Source: Bacillota bacterium
GTDB taxonomy: Bacteria > Bacillota > Clostridia > Peptostreptococcales > Anaerovoracaceae
Direction of reading: 5' to 3'
Length of the DNA stretch: 10,065 nt
NCBI GenBank assembly: GCA_016280485.1
Contig: JAEEGU010000107.1
Location: forward strand, 1 to 10,065
In this document: piece by piece, positions 5,593-10,065 of the stretch
Position numbering within the stretch: position 1 is the first letter of the stretch
Layout: each line of letters opens with the position of its first letter
Program-made: the position numbers and the translations under genes
The notes under the pieces: model-generated
Database searches by the model: none
Told to the model about the DNA's origin: nothing
Seen by the model: the letters and a program-made list of their open reading frames with translations, nothing else

Positions 5593-7128
5593 ATGTTAAA
5601 AGAGAAAACCAGCTACAAGGAAGACCTGCCGGTAAATGTTATCGTTGCCGACATCGAGAATTACCCGATCCATTTTCATGAGGATATCGAGGTCGTTTTC
5701 GTGCTTGACGGAAACATTGCTCTCAAAAACGGGTACTATCAGTACACCTTAAAGAAGGGCGACATTTACATCATCAACGACAACGAAACGCACAGCTTCC
5801 AGAGCACCGGCGAGCCGAACATGGTAATGATGCTCCAGCTCGACATGCAGTATTTCTCCGAATATTACGAGGGGCTGAGGAACAGCTTCTTCATCACAGA
5901 TATGGAGGATGACAGCGACGAAAGCCTGGAGGTCCTTCGCACAATCCTTGCGCGGATTATGATGGAAATCATCCAAAAGGGCTACGGCTACGAGCAAAAG
6001 GTAATCGAATCCACGCACAACCTGATTGCAAGCCTGCTTTCCGACTTCAGATATTTCGTTATGGAGGACGGCAAGTTTGTAAACGGTGCAAAGAACCGCG
6101 GCGACAAAATCCTCGCTGCAAGGCTCAACCGCATCACAGACTATATGCACGAAAACTATATGAGAAAGCTCACTCTTTCCGAAATCGCGGAAAAGGAGCA
6201 TCTCTCAATCTATTATCTCTCCCATGTTATCAAGGAAGCGACCGGCCTTTCGTTCCAGGAGCTTCTCTCCTTCATCCGCGTGGAGGAGTCCGAAAAGCTG
6301 CTTCTCGGCACTAACAAGAAAATCGGTGCGATAGCGGAAGAGTCCGGCTTCTCGGCGGTGCGCTACTACATAAAGCACTTCCAGACGTGGTTCGGCCTGA
6401 CGCCGAGCGAGTACAGAAAGGCTTACAGCGGCAAGACCATCAGCCACGACAGTAAAGCTGAGTACGAGCGTAGCAATCCGGAGAGCATCGAGGCCGCGCT
6501 GAGGCGCATCGTGAAGGGGCCTTACTCCGACTACTCCGGCAAGCAGAAGACGCGCTCCACCATCATAGACGTGAACCTTCCGGAGGTGCTCACAAATCCG
6601 AGCATCACCGGGGAATTCTTTATGAACGAGTTCTCCGACAAGGAGGCGACAAAGCAGATCGCAAGACCGTTTACGCTCCTGCAGGGCTTAAAGGAGAGGG
6701 TTATCGCGAGCGGCTTTAACTATGTTGTCACGACCTCGGGCAAGGCGGGCGACATTTCGAGCATGAGTATCCTCATATATAATGTGGACGAGAACTTAAA
6801 GAACGAGATCGTTTCAAAGACGACAAAGGACAAAATCCTCGATCTTGTTAAGCAGCACGACGAGGATACGGAGTTTTTGGTGCGCATGACGGGCCTTTTC
6901 GGTGACTACCGCATAAGCCGCTATACGCTCACACGCGACAACATCATTTCGGCCTACGAGGACTCCCTCCGCCACAAGAGTGCGACGGACAAGAGGCAGG
7001 CGATTGTCAACAACTGGTCCACGCTGCCGCACATTAATTTCAGCCGCGTGACTGTGGCTGACACGCTGAATCTGGTAAATACGCTCAGCGGCATAAGCGC
7101 CGAGCTGATTCTGATAGACAAGGAATAG
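5593..7128 (+). CDS. AraC-family transcriptional regulator with cupin sensor and GH39-tail-like C-terminal domain
   Basis: A 511-residue cytoplasmic regulator in three parts. Residues ~13-90 look like an AraC-type cupin sensor (HFHEDIEVVFVLDG at 27-40, GDIYIINDNETHSF at 56-69). Residues ~178-278 are the AraC DNA-binding region, with two helix-turn-helix units: LTLSEIAEKEHLSIYYLSHV (193-212) and IGAIAEESGFSAVRYYIKHF (244-263), ending in the typical GLTPSEYRKAY. Residues ~320-511 are an extra domain: ERVIASGFNYVVT (368-380), MSILIYN (391-397) and GDYRISRYTL (437-446) resemble the C-terminal beta-sandwich of GH39 beta-xylosidases, but there is no room for the catalytic barrel. Start at 5593 is set by AGGAGG (5582-5587). 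The effector and targets are unknown; cupin plus GH39 remnant hints at sugar sensing. The gene 20 bases downstream is probably in the same operon. Confidence 0.85.
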   Translation: MLKEKTSYKEDLPVNVIVADIENYPIHFHEDIEVVFVLDGNIALKNGYYQYTLKKGDIYIINDNETHSFQSTGEPNMVMMLQLDMQYFSEYYEGLRNSFFITDMEDDSDESLEVLRTILARIMMEIIQKGYGYEQKVIESTHNLIASLLSDFRYFVMEDGKFVNGAKNRGDKILAARLNRITDYMHENYMRKLTLSEIAEKEHLSIYYLSHVIKEATGLSFQELLSFIRVEESEKLLLGTNKKIGAIAEESGFSAVRYYIKHFQTWFGLTPSEYRKAYSGKTISHDSKAEYERSNPESIEAALRRIVKGPYSDYSGKQKTRSTIIDVNLPEVLTNPSITGEFFMNEFSDKEATKQIARPFTLLQGLKERVIASGFNYVVTTSGKAGDISSMSILIYNVDENLKNEIVSKTTKDKILDLVKQHDEDTEFLVRMTGLFGDYRISRYTLTRDNIISAYEDSLRHKSATDKRQAIVNNWSTLPHINFSRVTVADTLNLVNTLSGISAELILIDKE

Positions 7129-7148
7129 CCCGCAGAAAGGGAAAATTA

Positions 7149-8378
7149 ATGCAAGGTAAAAAACCACATAAATTCGATGTCTACCGGGGCGGGCTTAATG
7201 TCCCACCCAAGATGTCGACGATGAGACTTGAAAAAGCCTATGCCACCGATACTCGCCTCATGGGTGTAGTCGGCGTTTTCGCCCGGTGGAAGGTTACATA
7301 TTACAGTGCTCCTGAAAAGGAAGAGGATTTCACCCAGTTCTTCTATTTCGAGACCGAGGAATACGGCTTTGAGGAATACGCTTCCGTTTGCGGAGACGAT
7401 CCGGATACTGTCCAGAAGATTGAAAGCAATCTCTTCGGCGGCCTCGGCGGAAAGCAGGTGCCGATTACGGAACCTGAGCTTCTCTTTATGCTGAAGACCT
7501 TTGTGGACTTTAATCTTTCGAGGAAGATGCCGCTTCCGGACAAAAGAGATGAGTTCATGCACCTCATTTCAAATCCGGTAGAGCTTTCGACACCGGAAAA
7601 GGCGGAGCTTATGAGGAAAATCTGCACGCCGATTGAAAACAACTATCAGGCTATCCACTATTTCCTGATGCGCCTTGCGGGCAAGGATTTTCACGCGGCG
7701 GCGTACCTGGTGAAGGGGGATGTCCTTTTAAATCAGATGGAAACCGTGCCTATTTCGACGATGGTCATGAACACCATAGACATCGAAAACGCCGGTACGG
7801 AGAGTACATATATGGCTGAGACGCTGTTAGACTGCGGCGAGGATTATCTGATTGTGGTAAACGAGCTAAAGGTGAACAAGGACCACCGGATTATCGACTA
7901 CCGCGCATTAAGCTCGCTTCGCATCAGCCCGCAGGAGGCCTCGATGAAGCTCAGGAAGTCTGAATATGTCACAGGCTACAACTTCCACGGCGATATAGAG
8001 ATTTTCGAAAAGAACTGTCCCGACCTGGTAAGGCAGGCGGTGGCATCGGAGCAGGAGGCGGGCAATCTCTACTTACGCTTCTGCAAAAACAACGACCACG
8101 TGAAGAAGCGTATCTTCCGTCTGAATGATGATGTGGAGGGGCTGTACTTCGTGTCGAAGGGCCAGCTGATTGCGGCGGCTTACACGCTTACATCGATCAT
8201 GCAGCTTGAGCACGAGCTCAAGACCTCGAGCATCGCGACGCGCCTCATTCCGACCTCAAAGTACGAGTTCAAGGAGCCACTCATCTACGAATACATCAGC
8301 AGCGGCATCGAAGATTTCAACGAATTCGTAGACCTGATCCGCCAGGACCAGCCCGAGGGGCCGGACGGAAAAAAATAG
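7149..8378 (+). CDS. Protein of unknown function, 409 residues
   Basis: I do not recognise this family. The protein is soluble-looking: no signal peptide, no membrane segment. The N-terminal ~120 residues (MRLEKAYATDTRLMGVVGVFARWKVTYYS at 25-53, split here by wording) are rich in beta strands; residues ~125-200 are helical, with NNYQAIHYFLMRL (164-176); residues ~205-260 again look like beta strands (DYLIVVNELKV, 232-242), and the end is mixed and highly charged, finishing in PEGPDGKK. No cysteine or histidine cluster suggests metal binding, and no nucleotide-binding loop is seen. Start at 7149 has AAAGGG at 7136-7141. The gene begins 20 bases after the AraC-type stop, so the two are likely co-transcribed and functionally linked; the base composition matches its neighbour, giving no sign of recent transfer. 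No terminator follows: the metK promoter starts 11 bases after the stop. Confidence 0.8.
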   Translation: MQGKKPHKFDVYRGGLNVPPKMSTMRLEKAYATDTRLMGVVGVFARWKVTYYSAPEKEEDFTQFFYFETEEYGFEEYASVCGDDPDTVQKIESNLFGGLGGKQVPITEPELLFMLKTFVDFNLSRKMPLPDKRDEFMHLISNPVELSTPEKAELMRKICTPIENNYQAIHYFLMRLAGKDFHAAAYLVKGDVLLNQMETVPISTMVMNTIDIENAGTESTYMAETLLDCGEDYLIVVNELKVNKDHRIIDYRALSSLRISPQEASMKLRKSEYVTGYNFHGDIEIFEKNCPDLVRQAVASEQEAGNLYLRFCKNNDHVKKRIFRLNDDVEGLYFVSKGQLIAAAYTLTSIMQLEHELKTSSIATRLIPTSKYEFKEPLIYEYISSGIEDFNEFVDLIRQDQPEGPDGKK

Positions 8379-8389
8379 CGAAAAGCATC

Positions 8390-8418
8390 TTGACAGTTTC
8401 TGCCGGGGTGCATATAAT
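8390..8418 (+). promoter_or_regulatory. Consensus sigma-A promoter for the SAM riboswitch-metK unit
   Basis: A perfect -35 TTGACA (8390-8395) and perfect -10 TATAAT (8413-8418) are separated by the ideal 17 bases. Transcription should start near 8425, about 30 bases before the riboswitch. A full-consensus promoter fits a gene that is controlled by termination rather than by initiation. Confidence 0.92.
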
Positions 8419-8454
8419 GAGTATAACTTATAACTAACAAAACAATATCGAAAA

Positions 8455-8575
8455 GCCTTTATCAAGAGAGACTGAGGGACAGGCCCTATGACGTCCGGCA
8501 ACCTGAGGAGCTGCGAAAGCGGTTCATTAAGGTGCTAATTCCTGCAGGTACGTGTGACCTGAGAGATGAGGGGAA
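8455..8575 (+). promoter_or_regulatory. SAM-I (S-box) riboswitch aptamer
   Basis: The S-box core is seen: TATCAAGAGAG, then GAGGGAC-AGGCCCTATGA, CCGGCAACC, GGTGCTAATTCCTGC, and GAGAGATGAGG. Helix P1 pairs 8456-8463 with 8565-8572 (two or three G-T wobbles). P3 closes with ACCT (8501-8504)/AGGT (8530-8533); P4 is CAGGT (8545-8549)/ACCTG (8557-8561). S-adenosylmethionine binding stabilises P1 and turns the downstream gene off. Here that gene is metK, whose product makes the ligand. Confidence 0.96.
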
Positions 8576-8615
8576 AGAAAACAGTATTTCAGCCCCTCTA
8601 ACCGAGGGGCTTTTT
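8568..8615 (+). terminator. Riboswitch expression platform: terminator and competing antiterminator
   Basis: The terminator pairs AGCCCCTC (8591-8598) with GAGGGGCT (8604-8611) around a 5-base loop, followed by TTTTT. The antiterminator pairs GAGGGG (8568-8573), the 3' strand of P1, with CCCCTC (8593-8598), the 5' arm of the terminator. The two foldings exclude each other: with SAM, P1 takes GAGGGG and the terminator forms; without SAM, the antiterminator forms and metK is read. Confidence 0.92.
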
Positions 8616-8647
8616 GATTATTGAAGTGAAGGATGAAAGGAGACAAA

Positions 8648-9829
8648 ATGAAAAGATTATTTACATCCGAATCAGTTACAGAAGGCCATCCTGACAAGCT
8701 TTGCGACCAGATTTCCGACGCGATCCTGGACGCTATTTTCGAGAAGGACCCTAACGGCCGTGTTGCTTGCGAGACCACAGCTACAACAGGCTATGCAATG
8801 GTAATGGGCGAAATCAGCACATCCTGCTATGTTGATATTCCAAAGATTGTTCGCGGAGTCATCTGCGACATCGGCTACAACAAGAGCGAATACGGCTATG
8901 ACGGCAATACCTGCGCAGTTCTGCAGGCTATCGACGAGCAGTCCGGCGACATCGCGCTCGGCGTTGACAAGGCTCTCGAGTACAAGGACGGTACACTTAA
9001 TGACAGTGCTATCGAAGAAACCGGCGCAGGCGACCAGGGTATGATGTTCGGCTATGCCTGCAACGAGACTCCTGAACTCATGCCTATGCCTATCGAGACT
9101 GCACACAAGCTCGCGCTGCAGCTCACAAAGGTTAGAAAGGACGGCACATTAAAGTATCTCCGTCCTGACGGCAAGACTCAGGTTACCGTTGAGTACGACG
9201 ACGACAAGGTTGTTCGCATCGACACAATCCTTATCTCCACTCAGCACGACCCTGATGTAACCCAGGAGCAGATTAAGAAGGACCTCATCGAGTATGTAAT
9301 CAAGCCTATCGTGCCTGCAAACCTCCTCGATGACAAGACAAAGTACTATGTAAATCCTACAGGCAGATTCGTAATCGGCGGACCTCACGGCGACTCCGGA
9401 CTTACCGGCCGTAAGATTATCGTTGACACCTACGGTGGCTACTCCAGACACGGTGGCGGCGCATTCTCCGGCAAGGACCCTACAAAGGTTGACCGTTCCG
9501 CAGCATACGCAGCTCGCTATGCGGCAAAGAACGTCGTAGCGGCAGGCCTCGCAGACAAGTGCGAAATCCAGCTCGCTTACGCTATCGGTATCGCAAGACC
9601 GGTATCCATCATGATCGACACCTTCGGCACAGGCAAGCTGCCTGATGAAAAGATTGCTGAAATCGTTGGCAAGGAATTCGACTTCCGCCCTGCAGCAATC
9701 ATCCGCGATCTCAACCTCCGTCGTCCAATCTACCGCCAGACCGCAGCATACGGCCACTTCGGCAGAACCGATGTAGATCTCCCTTGGGAGCACACCGACA
9801 GAGTTGATGCACTGAAGAAGTATCTGTAG
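8648..9829 (+). CDS. metK: S-adenosylmethionine synthetase
   Basis: A 393-residue cytoplasmic enzyme, the usual length, that makes S-adenosylmethionine from methionine and ATP. Signature 1 is seen as GAGDQGMMFGYA (126-137) and the phosphate-binding signature 2 as GGGAFSGKD (269-277); EGHPDK (12-17) holds the active-site histidine, and residues such as GPHGDSGLTGRK (246-256 region) are typical. I start it at 8648 (MKRLFTSESV) because AAAGGAG (8636-8642) lies just upstream; an in-frame ATG at 8633 would place that ribosome binding site inside the gene and has none of its own. It is controlled by the SAM-I riboswitch upstream. Its product also feeds radical-SAM enzymes such as lysine 2,3-aminomutase, the usual partner of KamDE. 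The last codons are part of a 24-bp tandem duplication. Confidence 0.98.
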   Translation: MKRLFTSESVTEGHPDKLCDQISDAILDAIFEKDPNGRVACETTATTGYAMVMGEISTSCYVDIPKIVRGVICDIGYNKSEYGYDGNTCAVLQAIDEQSGDIALGVDKALEYKDGTLNDSAIEETGAGDQGMMFGYACNETPELMPMPIETAHKLALQLTKVRKDGTLKYLRPDGKTQVTVEYDDDKVVRIDTILISTQHDPDVTQEQIKKDLIEYVIKPIVPANLLDDKTKYYVNPTGRFVIGGPHGDSGLTGRKIIVDTYGGYSRHGGGAFSGKDPTKVDRSAAYAARYAAKNVVAAGLADKCEIQLAYAIGIARPVSIMIDTFGTGKLPDEKIAEIVGKEFDFRPAAIIRDLNLRRPIYRQTAAYGHFGRTDVDLPWEHTDRVDALKKYL

Positions 9830-9864
9830 GAATAGCTGTAGAAGTATCTGTAGGAATATCGGTA
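9817..9864 (+). repeat. 24-bp tandem duplication over the 3' end of metK
   Basis: The unit GAAGTATCTGTAGGAATA plus six bases occurs at 9817-9840 and again at 9841-9864. The first 18 bases are identical and the full 24 differ at two positions. The first copy contains the last metK codons and its stop (9827-9829); the second lies in the spacer and runs into the ribosome binding site of the next gene. Confidence 0.85.
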
Positions 9865-9872
9865 GGTGAGAA

Positions 9873-10065
9873 ATGTCAACAAATTACAAGCTTATGTCAG
9901 AGCAGCTGCGCTCTCTTTCGGGGGCGTCATCACACTATATGCCCATGCTTTCAAACGCGGCAGCCATCCTGTTTAACGGGATGGACGACCTCAACTGGGC
10001 GGGCTTTTATCTGATGAACGAAGGGGCTTTGCTCCTCGGACCGTTCCAGGGAAAGGTGGCCTGCG
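9873..10065 (+). CDS. msrC: Free methionine-(R)-sulfoxide reductase, GAF domain (3' truncated by window)
   Basis: The first 64 codons of a gene running out of the window. The family (fRMsr, E. coli MsrC/YebR) is a GAF-domain protein that reduces free methionine-(R)-sulfoxide with three cysteines. NWAGFYLMNEGALLLGPFQG (41-60) followed by KVAC is close to the family hallmark NW-GFY...LGPFQGK-AC; C64 is the first of the family's conserved cysteines, the others lie beyond the window. The start has AGGTGAG (9864-9870) directly upstream. It follows metK by 43 bases without a terminator, so it is probably read from the same SAM-controlled transcript. The link is sensible: it restores free methionine, the MetK substrate. 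Confidence 0.9.
   Translation, partial: MSTNYKLMSEQLRSLSGASSHYMPMLSNAAAILFNGMDDLNWAGFYLMNEGALLLGPFQGKVAC

Noticed and set aside
8633..8647. Upstream in-frame ATG for metK
   Set aside because: The AAAGGAG ribosome binding site lies after it and serves the ATG at 8648, which gives the standard MetK N-terminus.
1..10065. CRISPR array, insertion sequence, prophage or tRNA gene
   Set aside because: No periodic direct repeats with spacers, transposase, phage gene or tRNA cloverleaf was seen.

Overview
The window looks like chromosomal DNA from an anaerobic, amino-acid-fermenting member of the Clostridia (Bacillota). Evidence for this: genes of the lysine fermentation pathway to butyrate, a SAM-I (S-box) riboswitch with an intrinsic terminator, strong AGGAGG-type ribosome binding sites, a perfect sigma-A promoter, and a hairpin repeat of a kind I recall as common in gut Clostridia. 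I cannot name the species.

Layout. (1) 1-2603, plus strand: the 3' end of kamD, complete kamE (lysine 5,6-aminomutase), then atoD and atoA (the two subunits of a butyrate/acetoacetate-type CoA-transferase), closed by a strong 12-bp hairpin terminator. Start/stop overlaps (TAATG, and a 13-base overlap) indicate translational coupling. (2) 2634-4941, minus strand: an AlaX-type alanyl-tRNA editing protein followed 22 bases later by an EamA/DMT permease. The permease's last ~15 codons and its stop are supplied by the dispersed hairpin repeat. (3) 4942-5592: an unusually structured non-coding region between divergent genes. It holds four consecutive inverted repeats, a cluster of TTWTNCACA (DnaA-box) matches and a perfect 12-bp palindrome. 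(4) 5593-8378, plus strand: an AraC-family regulator with an unusual ~190-residue C-terminal domain resembling the tail of GH39 glycosidases, then a 409-residue protein of unknown function. (5) 8390-10065, plus strand: a perfect promoter, a SAM-I riboswitch with switchable terminator, metK (S-adenosylmethionine synthetase), and the start of a GAF-type free methionine-(R)-sulfoxide reductase, cut by the window end.

How the parts fit. KamDE carries out an early step of lysine degradation, and AtoDA moves CoA at the end of it so that butyrate can be released; the intermediate steps (kdd, kce, kal, kamA) are not in the window. MetK makes S-adenosylmethionine and is under feedback control by it. 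The neighbouring sulfoxide reductase salvages oxidised free methionine, the MetK substrate. The AlaX/EamA pair and the AraC/unknown pair are separate units with no demonstrated link to these pathways.

The most interesting items are the structured intergenic region with DnaA-box-like sites, the regulator that appears to keep only the tail of a GH39 enzyme, the repeat that has become the end of a permease gene, and a 24-bp tandem duplication at the 3' end of metK. No complete new multi-gene system is evident.
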